The notes below the pieces were generated by a model. The model did not search any database, had not been told where the DNA came from, and saw only the letters and a program-made list of their open reading frames with translations. A program made the translations under genes and the position numbers. DNA of 58,503 nucleotides from Alloprevotella sp. (GTDB taxonomy: Bacteria; Bacteroidota; Bacteroidia; Bacteroidales; Bacteroidaceae). Shown one piece after another: positions 8,484 to 17,591 of this stretch. The stretch lies in the NCBI GenBank assembly GCA_017476545.1, contig JAFUZP010000042.1, positions 1 to 58,503 of the forward strand, read 5' to 3'. Positions within the stretch are counted from its first letter, which is position 1, and every line of letters begins with the position of its first letter.

Positions 8484-9437
8484 TCAGAGAACGGTACGGA
8501 AGGAATCCACGATGCCAAGCAGGTGGTTGCCGGAGTCGGTAACGAGGACGCAGTGGATCTTATTATCGTGCAGAATACGTTCTATCTCGGCGATTTTCGC
8601 GTCGGGAGATACGCACTTAGGGCTGCGGGTCATCACATCGGCCACGGTGCGCCGGAAGAAACCATCGCGCGACTGCTGTATGGCGCGGCGGATGTCGCCG
8701 TCCGTTATGATGCCGACGACTTGCCCCTCCTGCACGGCTACGCAGAGACCAAGGCGGCCGCCAGTCATACGAATGAGGGCTTCGTCCATCTGCATCGTGG
8801 GGGGAATGACGGGCAGGTCGTCCGTGCGCATCACATCGCGCGCCTTCGTCAGCAAGCGCTTGCCGAGGGAGCCGCCCGGGTGGAAGTGTGCAAAGTCCGC
8901 AGCCTTAAATCCGCGCGCCTCCATCAAGGCGCAGGCCAGTGCATCGCCCATGGCGAGAGCCGCCGTCGTGGAGCTGGTGGGAGCCAGACCTAAGGGGCAG
9001 GCTTCGTGCTCCACGGCCGTGCTGAGGTGGGCGACGGAACACTGCGCCAGTTTCGAGCGGGGATTGCCCGTCATGCTGATGACGGGAACGCGCATCTCCT
9101 GCAACAGCGGGACGAAACGCAGGAGTTCGTCCGTCTCACCGCTATTGGAGATGGCAAGCACCACGTCCTCAGAAGTGATAACCCCGAGGTCGCCGTGAAA
9201 CACGTCCAAGGGATTGACGAAAAAGCTGGGCGTACCCGTAGAGGACATCGTGGCAGCTATTTTCGCGCCGATATGTCCGCTCTTGCCAACACCCGTAACG
9301 ATAAGTTTTCCGGGGCAGCGGAGCACGGTGTCCACAGCGCGCTCAAAACTATCGTCCATCTGGGGTATCAGCCCCAAGACGGCCGCTGCCTCATCACGCA
9401 GGCACTGTATGCCGATTTCTTTCCAGTTAGTCATCAT
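8484..9437 (-). CDS. kdsD: D-arabinose-5-phosphate isomerase (KpsF/GutQ family)
   Basis: 317 aa. Converts ribulose 5-phosphate to arabinose 5-phosphate, the first committed step toward Kdo. The SIS sugar-phosphate domain (about 1-190) has GVGKSGHIGAKIAAT, the SSTGTPSFFVNP loop and the HGDLG motif. Two CBS domains follow (about 205-260 and 270-317; PVIPPTMQMDEAL, VADVMTRSPKCVSP). The length fits the family. It follows kdsA by 18 bases on the same strand, which supports Kdo synthesis rather than gluconate or sorbitol metabolism. Start codon is one of two adjacent ATGs. Confidence 0.93.
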   Translation of the reverse strand: MMTNWKEIGIQCLRDEAAAVLGLIPQMDDSFERAVDTVLRCPGKLIVTGVGKSGHIGAKIAATMSSTGTPSFFVNPLDVFHGDLGVITSEDVVLAISNSGETDELLRFVPLLQEMRVPVISMTGNPRSKLAQCSVAHLSTAVEHEACPLGLAPTSSTTAALAMGDALACALMEARGFKAADFAHFHPGGSLGKRLLTKARDVMRTDDLPVIPPTMQMDEALIRMTGGRLGLCVAVQEGQVVGIITDGDIRRAIQQSRDGFFRRTVADVMTRSPKCVSPDAKIAEIERILHDNKIHCVLVTDSGNHLLGIVDSFRTVL

Positions 9438-9455
9438 GAAGTGGAAGGTTGAAAT

Positions 9456-10208
9456 TCACAACAGAGAGCGTATCACGCCCTCCAGGTCGCGCAGATAGAG
9501 CATATTCGGCCCGTCGCTCTTCGCGCTGTCAGGGTCGGGATGCGTCTCAAAGAAGTAGCCAGCCGCACCGAAAGCCTTGGCGGCCAGAGCCATGGCGGGG
9601 ATATACTCGCGATTGCCCCCCGTGCTCCCACCCGCCGCGCCGGGACGCTGCACACTATGGGTGCAGTCCATCACGACGCGGTCCGCCCAACGTGCCATTA
9701 CGGGGATGTTACGGAAATCCACAACAAGGTTGTTGTAGCCGAATGTGCTGCCCCGCTCGCTGAGCCACACCTCCCCCGCCCCAGCATCGCGCGCCTTCTC
9801 CACAGGGAACTGCATATCCTCGCCGGAGAGGAACTGCGCCTTCTTGATGTTTACCACACACCCTGTGCGGGCTGCGGCTACGAGCAGGTCGGTCTGACGG
9901 CAGAGAAAGGCGGGAATTTGCAGTACGTCCACCACCTCGCCTGCGGGCGCGGCCTGACAACTCTCGTGGATGTCCGTCGTCAGGCGCAGGCCATACTTGC
10001 TCTTCACATCGGCCAGCATTTGCAAGCCTCGCTCCAGTCCCGGACCACGGAAGGAGCGCACGGACGTGCGGTTGGCCTTGTCGAAACTGGCCTTGAAGAT
10101 GATGTCGACACCCGTCACCCGGCTGATACGGACAAGCTCCGCCGCCACCGTGTCAAGCAACTCCGCAGACTCGATGACGCAAGGGCCGGCTATGAATATC
10201 GGTTTCAT
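9456..10208 (-). CDS. kdsA: 3-deoxy-8-phosphooctulonate (Kdo-8-P) synthase
   Basis: 250 aa cytoplasmic aldolase joining phosphoenolpyruvate and arabinose 5-phosphate to Kdo 8-phosphate for lipid A-core. Landmarks: IAGPCVIES near the start, KASFDKANRTS, RGPGLERGLQML, TDIHESCQ, LQIPAFLCRQTDL and the metal-site regions DCTHSVQRPG and FFETHPDPD. Cys10 in AGPC matches the metal-dependent class of KdsA; the metal-free class has Asn there. First gene of a minus-strand run with kdsD. The phosphatase for the next step (kdsC) is 31 kb away in this window. Confidence 0.96.
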   Translation of the reverse strand: MKPIFIAGPCVIESAELLDTVAAELVRISRVTGVDIIFKASFDKANRTSVRSFRGPGLERGLQMLADVKSKYGLRLTTDIHESCQAAPAGEVVDVLQIPAFLCRQTDLLVAAARTGCVVNIKKAQFLSGEDMQFPVEKARDAGAGEVWLSERGSTFGYNNLVVDFRNIPVMARWADRVVMDCTHSVQRPGAAGGSTGGNREYIPAMALAAKAFGAAGYFFETHPDPDSAKSDGPNMLYLRDLEGVIRSLL

Positions 10209-10238
10209 GGATACTCCGTTATTATATTATTAGGCAGG

Positions 10239-10269
10239 CAAAAATAACATAAGGCGGGCGCAACGCAAA
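10239..10269 (-). promoter_or_regulatory. Promoter of the kdsA-kdsD run
   Basis: On the minus strand, -7 box TATTTTTG (plus-strand 10239-10246) with a TTTG -33 element at 10266-10269, 19 bases apart. It lies 31 bases upstream of the kdsA ATG. This is close to the Bacteroidota consensus. Confidence 0.7.
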
Positions 10270-10352
10270 ACAGGCGGCGGCTTTTTTCGCCACCGGGCCG
10301 ATTTACCATAGGGAGGAACACCTACTCCCCTACATCCGGCGGCGCGGGGTTC

Positions 10353-10374
10353 GTAACCCTATGGATGGTTTCTC
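10353..10374 (+). repeat. Solitary 22-bp repeat unit B
   Basis: One unit, GTAACCCTATGGATGG plus 6 bases, of the family found as arrays elsewhere. A weaker TTACCATAGGG lies at 10303 but is out of the 22-bp phase. The unit sits in the 420-base divergent gap between kdsA and gcvPA, about 125 bases upstream of the gcvPA -33 region. Confidence 0.6.
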
Positions 10375-10476
10375 CTACACGCGGTTCACACACTACGCTT
10401 CCCCGCAAAGGAACGGGAGAAGCCGGCCTCCGCTCCAAAGAAACGAAAAGAAAAATAGATAAATGTCGGGGTATAA

Positions 10477-10508
10477 TTGCGCAAATACACCGCGTTTCAT
10501 TATCTTTG
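10477..10508 (+). promoter_or_regulatory. Promoter of gcvPA
   Basis: -7 box TATCTTTG at 10501-10508 and an ATTG element about 20 bases upstream. It implies a leader of about 115 bases before the ATG at 10629. Confidence 0.65.
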
Positions 10509-10534
10509 CAGCACGAAACGAAAAACCCACCCCT

Positions 10535-10586
10535 GCATTCGCACCATCAACCCGATAAGTACGAACGCACGAGGGTGCGGACATGC
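10535..10586 (+). promoter_or_regulatory. Possible hairpin in the gcvPA leader
   Basis: GCATTCGCACC (10535-10545) can pair with GGTGCGGACATGC (10574-10586), leaving a small internal bulge and a 28-base loop. It falls inside the predicted leader. It lacks the conserved core of glycine riboswitches, so its role, if any, is open. Confidence 0.3.
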
Positions 10587-10628
10587 AAAAATAATAATAT
10601 CAGAAAACACCGTAATACCACAAAAAGA

Positions 10629-11942
10629 ATGCAACACAAGTATTTCCCCCACACCTCGGAGGACCTCCGGCAGATGCTGGAGGTCATCGGCGTAAACTCG
10701 CTGGACGAGCTCTACGCCGAAGTGCCCGAGGAACTGAAACTGCACCGCGAGCTGGACATCCCCGGTGCGCAGAGCGAACTGGAAGTGCGCCGCACGGTGG
10801 GCAGACTGGCTGCCGACGTGAAGCCCCTCGTGTGCTTTGCGGGCGCGGGTGCCTACGACCACTACCAGCCCAGCGTCGTCCCCTACATCACGGCGCGATC
10901 GGAGTTCTCCACCAGCTACACGCCCTACCAGGCTGAAATCTCGCAGGGCACGCTGCAATACATCTTTGAATACCAGAGCCTCATGGCCGAACTGACGGGC
11001 ATGGACATCTCGAACGCCTCCATGTACGACGGCGCGACGGCTACGGCCGAGGCCATGATGATGTGCGTACACTCGGCGCGCAAGAAGAATGTCGTCGTCG
11101 TCTCCCAGACTTTCGCGGAGGAGGTGCTGCGCGTGGTACGCACATACGCCCACTTCCACGGCGTGGACCTCGTGGAGGTGCCCGCCAAGAACGGACTGAC
11201 GGACCTCGAAGCTGTCAAGGAACGCCTCGGGGCGGGCGACGTGGCGGGTGTCATCGTGGCGCAGCCCAACCGCAACGGCCTCATCGAGGACTTCGCGGGA
11301 CTGGCCGACGCCTGCCATGCCGTGAAGGCGCTCTTCGTGGTGAACACCGTCGCCTCTGCCCTGGGCGCACTCCGCACGCCGGGCGAATGGGGTGCGGACA
11401 TCGCTTGCGGCGACGCGCAGAGCCTGGGCTTCCCCCTCTCCTACGGAGGCCCTTACTGCGGCTACCTCTGCGTGAAGAGGGAACACGTGCGCAAGATGCC
11501 GGGACGCCTCGTGGGTGCTACGGTGGATGCCGACGGCAAGCGCTGCTTCGTGCTGACCATGCAGGCCCGCGAGCAGCACATCCGCCGCGAAAAGGCCACG
11601 TCGAACATCTGCACGGCGCAGGGCATCATGTGTCTCTACGTGGCCCTCTACCTCTCCCTCATGGGCAACAAGGGGCTGCGCGAAGTGAACGAGCAGAGCT
11701 ACGCCAAGGCGCACTACCTCTGCGACGCGCTTGTCAGGACAGGCAAGGCGGAACGGGTTTATGACGCGCCTTTCCTCAACGAGTTCCTCCTGCGCATCGC
11801 GGACCGCGACGCTTTCTTCCGGCGCGCCCTCGAAGCCGGTCTGCTGCCGGGCGTGAAGGTGGGAGACGACCAGCTGCTCATCGCGGTGACGGAAAAGCGC
11901 ACACGGGAAGAAATGGACGCTTTAGTGCAACTCTTAAAATAG
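10629..11942 (+). CDS. gcvPA: Glycine dehydrogenase (decarboxylating) subunit 1
   Basis: 437 aa, N-terminal half of the glycine cleavage P protein. I set the start at ATG 10629 (MQHKYFPHTSEDLRQML) because the promoter lies inside the longer open frame. Family landmarks: CFAGAGAYDHYQPSVV, the SEFSTSYTPYQAEISQG stretch, NASMYDGATA, and SLGFPLSYGGPYCGYL, with the C-terminal IRREKATSNICTAQ. The P protein decarboxylates glycine with PLP and passes the aminomethyl group to the H protein. Subunit 2 starts 7 bases after this stop. Many Bacteroides carry a single fused gcvP, so the two-gene form is notable. gcvT and gcvH are not in the window. Confidence 0.95.
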   Translation: MQHKYFPHTSEDLRQMLEVIGVNSLDELYAEVPEELKLHRELDIPGAQSELEVRRTVGRLAADVKPLVCFAGAGAYDHYQPSVVPYITARSEFSTSYTPYQAEISQGTLQYIFEYQSLMAELTGMDISNASMYDGATATAEAMMMCVHSARKKNVVVVSQTFAEEVLRVVRTYAHFHGVDLVEVPAKNGLTDLEAVKERLGAGDVAGVIVAQPNRNGLIEDFAGLADACHAVKALFVVNTVASALGALRTPGEWGADIACGDAQSLGFPLSYGGPYCGYLCVKREHVRKMPGRLVGATVDADGKRCFVLTMQAREQHIRREKATSNICTAQGIMCLYVALYLSLMGNKGLREVNEQSYAKAHYLCDALVRTGKAERVYDAPFLNEFLLRIADRDAFFRRALEAGLLPGVKVGDDQLLIAVTEKRTREEMDALVQLLK

Positions 11943-11949
11943 CCGACTC

Positions 11950-13443
11950 ATGAACAACACATATTACAGCAAACTGATATTCGAGCTTTCGCAGCCTGGC
12001 CGCACAGGCTACTCGCTGCCGAAGAACGACGTGGAGGGATACTGCCTCTGCCAGCTGCCCGAGGCGCTCAGCCGCCAGCAGGAAGCCGACCTTCCCGAGT
12101 GCGACGAACTCACCGTCGTGCGCCACTACACCAATTCCTCGAACAACAACTTCGGCGTGGACACGGGCTTCTACCCCCTCGGCTCCTGCACGATGAAGTA
12201 TAATCCCAAACTCAACGAGGAGCTCGCAGCCCTGCCTGCCTTCACCGGCACGCATCCCTTGCAGCCCGCAGAGACCGTGCAGGGACTCCTGGCGCTCTAC
12301 GACGACGTGCAGCGCATCCTCAGCGAGGTGACGGGCCTCTCCCGCTTCACGCTCAACCCCTTTGCCGGTGCGCACGGAGAACTGACGGGCCTGATGACCA
12401 TCCGCGCCTACCACGAACGGCGAGGCGACGTGCTGCGCACGAAGGTCCTCGTACCCGACTCTGCCCACGGCACGAACCCCGCCTCTGCCGCCGTCTGCGG
12501 ACTGGAGGTTGTGGAGGTGAAGAGCCTTGCCGACGGCACGGTGGACGTAGACGACTTGAAAGAGAAACTGAAAGCGTGCGAAGGCCGGGTGGCTGCCATG
12601 ATGATGACCAACCCCAACACGCTGGGCATCTTCGAGCGTCGCATCCCCGAAATAGCCGCACTCGTCCACGAAGCAGGCGGCCTGATGTACTACGACGGCG
12701 CCAACCTCAACGCCATCCTCGGCGTCTGCCGTCCCGGCGACATGGGCTTCGACGTGATGCACATCAACCTGCACAAGACCTTCTCCACGCCCCACGGCGG
12801 CGGCGGTCCCGGTAGCGGACCCATCGGCGTACGCAGGGGCTTGGAACAGTATCTGCCCAACCCGCAGGTGGTGCAGCAGGCTGACGGCACATACACCATA
12901 CAGAGCGACGACGAAGCCCTCGGCAGCGTCAGTGCCTTCCTCGGAAACTACGGCATCGTAGTGCGTGCCTACGCCTACCTGCTCAGCCTCGGACGAGAAA
13001 ATATCGCCATGGCCGGCAAGCTCGCCGTGCTCAACGCCAACTACATCAAGGAGCAGCTCAAGGCTTACTACAAACTGCCCATCGACGGCCTCTGCAAGCA
13101 CGAATTCGTCTTTGACGGCATGCGCGAGGAATACGGCGGCGACCATCACGACGAAGACGCCGTCAAGACGCTCGACGTGGCAAAACGCCTGCTGGACTAC
13201 GGCTTCCACGCACCCACCATCTACTTCCCGCTGCTCTTCCACGAGGCTCTGATGATAGAGCCTACGGAAACGGAGTCCAAGGAGACGCTCGACGGCTTCA
13301 TTGAAGTGATGAAGAAAATTGCCGAGGAAGCCAAGGCCGACCGCCAGCTCCTCAAGACAGCACCGCACCACACACCCGTGCGCCGCCTTGACGACGTGCT
13401 GGCCGTGAAAGCTGCGCAGTTCGCCTTCAAAGACCTGACCTAA
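11950..13443 (+). CDS. gcvPB: Glycine dehydrogenase (decarboxylating) subunit 2
   Basis: 497 aa, the PLP-binding half of the split P protein. HYTNSSNNNFGVDTGFYPLG and GSCTMKYNPK near the N-terminus and the PLP-lysine segment HINLHKTFSTPHGGGGPG are diagnostic; the Lys in LHKTF forms the Schiff base. It pairs with gcvPA just upstream to form the decarboxylase of the glycine cleavage system. A strong terminator follows, so gcvPA-gcvPB is a two-gene operon. Confidence 0.96.
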   Translation: MNNTYYSKLIFELSQPGRTGYSLPKNDVEGYCLCQLPEALSRQQEADLPECDELTVVRHYTNSSNNNFGVDTGFYPLGSCTMKYNPKLNEELAALPAFTGTHPLQPAETVQGLLALYDDVQRILSEVTGLSRFTLNPFAGAHGELTGLMTIRAYHERRGDVLRTKVLVPDSAHGTNPASAAVCGLEVVEVKSLADGTVDVDDLKEKLKACEGRVAAMMMTNPNTLGIFERRIPEIAALVHEAGGLMYYDGANLNAILGVCRPGDMGFDVMHINLHKTFSTPHGGGGPGSGPIGVRRGLEQYLPNPQVVQQADGTYTIQSDDEALGSVSAFLGNYGIVVRAYAYLLSLGRENIAMAGKLAVLNANYIKEQLKAYYKLPIDGLCKHEFVFDGMREEYGGDHHDEDAVKTLDVAKRLLDYGFHAPTIYFPLLFHEALMIEPTETESKETLDGFIEVMKKIAEEAKADRQLLKTAPHHTPVRRLDDVLAVKAAQFAFKDLT

Positions 13444-13482
13444 AAGAGTCCACTGCTCCGCACGTGCATATATAATATATGT

Positions 13483-13523
13483 GTCCCTCCATCCCTCCAG
13501 ATGGGGGGATTTTTTGGAGGGAC
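13483..13523 (+). terminator. Terminator of gcvPAB
   Basis: Inner hairpin ATCCCTCC-AGAT-GGGGGGAT (13491-13510) is followed by TTTTT. Outer arms GTCCCTCCA (13483-13491) and TGGAGGGAC (13515-13523) can extend or compete with it. Confidence 0.8.
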
Positions 13524-13604
13524 AGTAGGGATGAAAGCGGGGAGTGGCGCGAGGATGAAGGCGGCGTGGTGATTCTGGAGTGCACAAAATATCCGCCCGC
13601 GCTA

Positions 13605-13635
13605 TTGCGTGTTCCGAAAGAAAAGCGTACCTTCG
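13605..13635 (+). promoter_or_regulatory. Promoter of rpsA
   Basis: -7-like box TACCTTCG at 13628-13635 with TTG at 13605-13607, 20 bases upstream. The leader before the rpsA ATG (13742) is about 100 bases; I see no clear autoregulatory fold in it. Confidence 0.5.
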
Positions 13636-13741
13636 CGGCCGTTATAATTCACTAATGTTTAACTTTTAACGGATGGTGAGGCGGTAAAGCTCGGCCGGAG
13701 AGAAAGGACGAAGCCCGTCAGCCATCAACCATAAACTATTT

Positions 13742-15529
13742 ATGGCAGATTTTAAAAACGTTCAGCCGCTGGCTGAGTTTGACTGGAACGCATTTGAGAG
13801 CGGGACAGCCGAAGGTGGGGCATCCCACGAGGAACAGGAGAAGGTTTACGACCAGACGCTTGGTAAGGTAAACGAGAAAGAAGTCGTTGAAGGCAAGGTC
13901 ATCGCCATCAACAAGCGCGAAGTCGTCGTCAGCATCGGCTACAAGAGTGACGGCGTCGTTCCCACCAGCGAGTTCCGCTACAACCCCGACCTGGCAGTCG
14001 GCGACACTGTAGAGGTTTACATCGAGAACCAGGAGGACAAGAAAGGCCAGCTCATCCTTTCCCACCGCAAGGCCCGCCTCTCCAAGGCTTGGGATCGCGT
14101 GAACACCGCCCTGGACAACAAGGAAATCATCAAGGGATTCATCAAGTGCCGCACAAAGGGCGGTATGATCGTTGATGTATTCGGTATCGAGGCCTTCCTG
14201 CCCGGCAGCCAGATTGACGTGAAGCCCATCCGCGACTACGACGTGTTCGTCGGAAAGACGATGGAGTTCCAAGTTGTCAAGATTAACCAGGAATACAAAA
14301 ATGTCGTCGTGAGCCACAAAGCTCTCATCGAGGCTGAGCTCGAGGCACAGAAGCAGCAGATTATGTCACAGCTGCAGAAGGGACAGGTACTCGAGGGAAC
14401 GGTAAAGAACATCACCAGCTACGGCGTGTTCATCGACCTCGGCGGCGTGGACGGTCTCATACACATCACCGATCTCAGCTGGGGCCGCGTGAGCGACCCG
14501 AAGGAGGTTGTGCAGCTTGACCAGAAGCTCAACGTCGTCATCCTCGACTTTGACGAAGAGAAGAAGCGCATCGCCCTAGGCCTTAAGCAGCTGACCCCGC
14601 ATCCTTGGGACGCGCTCGATTCCGAACTGAAGGTGGGCGACAAGGTACACGGCAAGGTAGTTGTAATGGCCGACTACGGTGCATTCGTAGAAATAGCCCA
14701 AGGCGTAGAAGGACTTATCCACGTCAGCGAGATGTCTTGGAGCCAGCACCTGCGCAGCGCACAGGAGTTCCTGAAAGTTGGCGATGAGGTAGAAGCCGTC
14801 ATCCTCACGCTCGACCGCCAAGAGCGTAAGATGTCTCTCGGCATCAAGCAGCTGAAAGACGATCCTTGGAAGGACATCGCCGAGAAGTATCCTGTTGGTT
14901 CGAAGCACACGGGCAAGGTGCGCAACTTCACGAACTTCGGTGTCTTCGTAGAGCTGGAAGAGGGCGTGGACGGACTCATCCACATTTCCGACCTCAGCTG
15001 GACGAAGAAAATCAAGCACCCCAGCGAGTTCACGCAGCTCGGCGCACCCATTGAGGTTGTTGTTCTTGAGATAGACCAGGACAACCGCCGCCTGAGCCTC
15101 GGCCACAAGCAGTTGGAGGAGAATCCCTGGGACGTATTCGAGACCGTATTCACGGAAGGTAGCGTCCATGAGGGCACCATCACGGAGCTTCTCGAGAAGG
15201 GTGCCGTCGTACAGCTAGAGTACGGCGTGGAAGGCTTTGCCACCCCGAAGCATCTCCAGAAGGAGGACGGCAGCAAGGCGCAGGAAGGCGAGAAACTGCC
15301 CTTCAAGGTAATCGAATTCAACAAGGACAGCAAGCGCATTATCCTCAGCCACAGCCGTACCTTTGAAGACTCCCAGCGCGAAGAAAAGCGTGCCGAGCGC
15401 AAGGCACGCGCCCCGAAGAAGGACGCTAAGGAAGAGACGCCGAAGATTCAGAACCAGGCTGCAACGAACAGCCTCGGCGACAACGACGCTCTCGCCGCGC
15501 TGAAAGCAGCAATGGAAAGCGGGGAATAA
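13742..15529 (+). CDS. rpsA: 30S ribosomal protein S1
   Basis: 595 aa with six S1 RNA-binding domains visible in order: VVEGKVIAINKREVVV, IIKGFIKCRTKGGMIV, VLEGTVKNITSYGVF, KVHGKVVVMADYGAF, KHTGKVRNFTNFGVF and VHEGTITELLEKGAVV. The middle four end in the typical LIHI/LIHV-DLSW motif or close to it. The C-terminus is a charged, Lys/Glu-rich tail. S1 brings mRNA to the 30S subunit; Bacteroidota use weak Shine-Dalgarno sequences, which makes S1 important for initiation. The gene is alone between its own promoter and terminator. Confidence 0.97.
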   Translation: MADFKNVQPLAEFDWNAFESGTAEGGASHEEQEKVYDQTLGKVNEKEVVEGKVIAINKREVVVSIGYKSDGVVPTSEFRYNPDLAVGDTVEVYIENQEDKKGQLILSHRKARLSKAWDRVNTALDNKEIIKGFIKCRTKGGMIVDVFGIEAFLPGSQIDVKPIRDYDVFVGKTMEFQVVKINQEYKNVVVSHKALIEAELEAQKQQIMSQLQKGQVLEGTVKNITSYGVFIDLGGVDGLIHITDLSWGRVSDPKEVVQLDQKLNVVILDFDEEKKRIALGLKQLTPHPWDALDSELKVGDKVHGKVVVMADYGAFVEIAQGVEGLIHVSEMSWSQHLRSAQEFLKVGDEVEAVILTLDRQERKMSLGIKQLKDDPWKDIAEKYPVGSKHTGKVRNFTNFGVFVELEEGVDGLIHISDLSWTKKIKHPSEFTQLGAPIEVVVLEIDQDNRRLSLGHKQLEENPWDVFETVFTEGSVHEGTITELLEKGAVVQLEYGVEGFATPKHLQKEDGSKAQEGEKLPFKVIEFNKDSKRIILSHSRTFEDSQREEKRAERKARAPKKDAKEETPKIQNQAATNSLGDNDALAALKAAMESGE

Positions 15530-15552
15530 AAACTTCCCCCTACCATAACAGA

Positions 15553-15586
15553 AATGAAGGGAATTCCGCTCGGGATTCCCTTCATT
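15553..15586 (+). terminator. Terminator of rpsA
   Basis: AATGAAGGGAATTCC (15553-15567) pairs with 15572-15586 (one mismatch), 23 bases after the rpsA stop. The T run after it is short. Confidence 0.7.
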
Positions 15587-15677
15587 GTATATATCGCCCA
15601 CCCAGCCTTATTCGTTTCCAGGCAAGCACACCTGCCACTCGGAAACAGCCCCAATAGGTACTTGGACCTAGGTTCCC

Positions 15678-15708
15678 TTGCCCGTTCCTTCACTTTTCCC
15701 TATCTTTG
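15678..15708 (+). promoter_or_regulatory. Promoter of the ABC exporter gene
   Basis: -7 box TATCTTTG at 15701-15708 and TTG at 15678-15680, 20 bases apart. The ATG follows at 15738. Confidence 0.7.
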
Positions 15709-15737
15709 CCCCCTAAAATCAAAACACGCAGACGCGT

Positions 15738-17540
15738 ATGGCACAAACAGAACCCCAAGAAGAAAAGAAATACTCCTCATTCCATTCCATCGACATGCTT
15801 ATCCGACGCTGGAAGGAGGGTACGTTTCGGGAAATCATTGACGACTGGCGGTGGATTTTCTCCTACAGCAAACGCTACAAGGGCATCATTCTGTATTATA
15901 TGGTACTGGGATTCCTCGGTAGCACGCTTGGACTGGTGAGCGGTATCGTGGGGAAATACCTCATTGACATTGTGACGGGTTACAAGACGGAGTACCTCTG
16001 GCTGCTCGTCTCGCTTGGCGTGGGCAGTACCATCTTCAACCTCATTTTCGGCAGCCTGTCCGGCCGCGTCTCACTGAAACTCAACATCAGGATATCCAAC
16101 GATATCCAAGCGGACATTTACGACAAGCTGCTGGATGCGGACTGGCAGGCACTGAACAAATACAGCAACGGTGACATCCTAAACCGCTTCGGAGGTGACA
16201 CTGGTACCGTCATTGGCAATGCCATCGGTTGGTTACCTAATGTTATTCTGTCCATCTATAACTTCATCGCGACGTTCGCCGTACTCTGGCACTACGACCA
16301 TGTAATGCCGTTCCTCGCCTTGGTAGGCTTCCCGCTCACAGTGGGATTCTCCCGTATGATTATCAAGAAACAGCGCGCATACAGCAAGAGGGTGAAGGAG
16401 ATGGGCAGTGAAGTGATGTCCTTCCATGTGGAAACGTTCTACAACCTTGACACAATTAAGTCGTTCGGCGTGATGCCCTACTTTAGCGAGAAGTTGCGCG
16501 ACTGGCAGGGCAAGTTCAAGGACATCCAACTGGAGATGAATATGTTCGGCATCAAGACTAACGTCATTCTGTCACTCATCAAAATGGTCGTACAGTTCGT
16601 CATTTTTGGTTACTGCCTATGGTTGTTGTGGACGCGGTCCATCACCTACGGAACCATGACCCTATTCCTACAACAACGCGCCAAACTAACGCGCTCTTTC
16701 GGTAGCGTCACAGGCATTATCCCCAGTATGCTTGACAGTTCCGTCTCCGCCCACCGCATCCGCGAACTCGTACAGTTGCCGCGTGAAGTACACTCTTCCG
16801 AAGGACAGTCCCCCCTGCCCAGCGAGGTGGCTGCCCACGGCGTATCTGTCAGAATGCGGGGTGTAGATTTCGCTTATGCGGAAGGCGAAAAGGTCATCAC
16901 CAACTCGCAACTGGAAGCCCATCCTGGGGAAATCATTGCCCTCATCGGCCCCTCCGGCGAAGGCAAGACGACCCTGATACGTCTCATCCTCGGCCTTGTG
17001 CGTCCCCAAAGCGGTGAAGTACAGGTTTACGGCCAGACTGATGGCAGGGAGTTCACAGTCAATGCCGACACCCGCCGCCTCGTCTCCTACGTTCCCCAAG
17101 GTAACACGCTCTTAGCTGGCACTATAGCGGAAAATCTCCGCGTAGCAAAAGCGGATGCTACGGACGAAGAAATCACCGAAGCGCTCAAGACGGCCTGCGC
17201 ATGGGATTTCATAGAAAAATTACCCGATGGCATCAATGCCAAAGTTGGCGAGCGCGGACGCGGTTTCTCCGAGGGACAAGCGCAGCGCATAGCCATCGCA
17301 CGCGCTATCCTGCGCGATGCGCCCATCCTCCTGCTGGATGAAGCCACCTCGGCCCTGGATGTAACAACAGAACGTGCCGTGCTGCGCAACATCATCCGCC
17401 AGCAACCGAACAAAACGTGTATCGTCACGACACACCGTCCCTCCGTCCTCAGCCTCTGCAAGCGCGTTTACCGCGTCCTTCAGACGAAGGTTACCGCACT
17501 CTCCGAGGACGAATCCGCAAAAATGGCGATGGACTTCTGA
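15738..17540 (+). CDS. MsbA-like ABC exporter (fused permease and ATPase)
   Basis: 600 aa half-transporter. An N-terminal cytoplasmic stretch, then about six membrane helices (ILYYMVLGFLGSTLGLVSG, YLWLLVSLGVGSTIFNLIF and others, to about residue 330), then an ATPase domain. Walker A is GPSGEGKTTL, the signature is GFSEGQAQRIAIARA (variant of LSGGQ), Walker B is ILLLDEATSALD, and the H-loop is TTHRPS. The fold fits lipid or peptide exporters of the MsbA type. No accessory protein gene is next to it, so the substrate is unknown. Confidence 0.88.
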   Translation: MAQTEPQEEKKYSSFHSIDMLIRRWKEGTFREIIDDWRWIFSYSKRYKGIILYYMVLGFLGSTLGLVSGIVGKYLIDIVTGYKTEYLWLLVSLGVGSTIFNLIFGSLSGRVSLKLNIRISNDIQADIYDKLLDADWQALNKYSNGDILNRFGGDTGTVIGNAIGWLPNVILSIYNFIATFAVLWHYDHVMPFLALVGFPLTVGFSRMIIKKQRAYSKRVKEMGSEVMSFHVETFYNLDTIKSFGVMPYFSEKLRDWQGKFKDIQLEMNMFGIKTNVILSLIKMVVQFVIFGYCLWLLWTRSITYGTMTLFLQQRAKLTRSFGSVTGIIPSMLDSSVSAHRIRELVQLPREVHSSEGQSPLPSEVAAHGVSVRMRGVDFAYAEGEKVITNSQLEAHPGEIIALIGPSGEGKTTLIRLILGLVRPQSGEVQVYGQTDGREFTVNADTRRLVSYVPQGNTLLAGTIAENLRVAKADATDEEITEALKTACAWDFIEKLPDGINAKVGERGRGFSEGQAQRIAIARAILRDAPILLLDEATSALDVTTERAVLRNIIRQQPNKTCIVTTHRPSVLSLCKRVYRVLQTKVTALSEDESAKMAMDF

Positions 17541-17591
17541 TACTGTCCCGCACGGGGAAACACCCATCCGGAGGCAGCCTAAGGCAGCAAG

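Noticed and set aside
7006-9198. 730-codon plus-strand ORF opposite the phospholipase-D-like and kdsD genes
   Set aside because: Both minus-strand genes carry clear family motifs; this frame is a GC-driven shadow.
10509-10628. Glycine riboswitch in the gcvPA leader
   Set aside because: The leader has one imperfect hairpin but none of the conserved core bases of the tandem glycine aptamer.
11878-13587. Minus-strand ORF opposite gcvPB
   Set aside because: Shadow of gcvPB; no family-like sequence.
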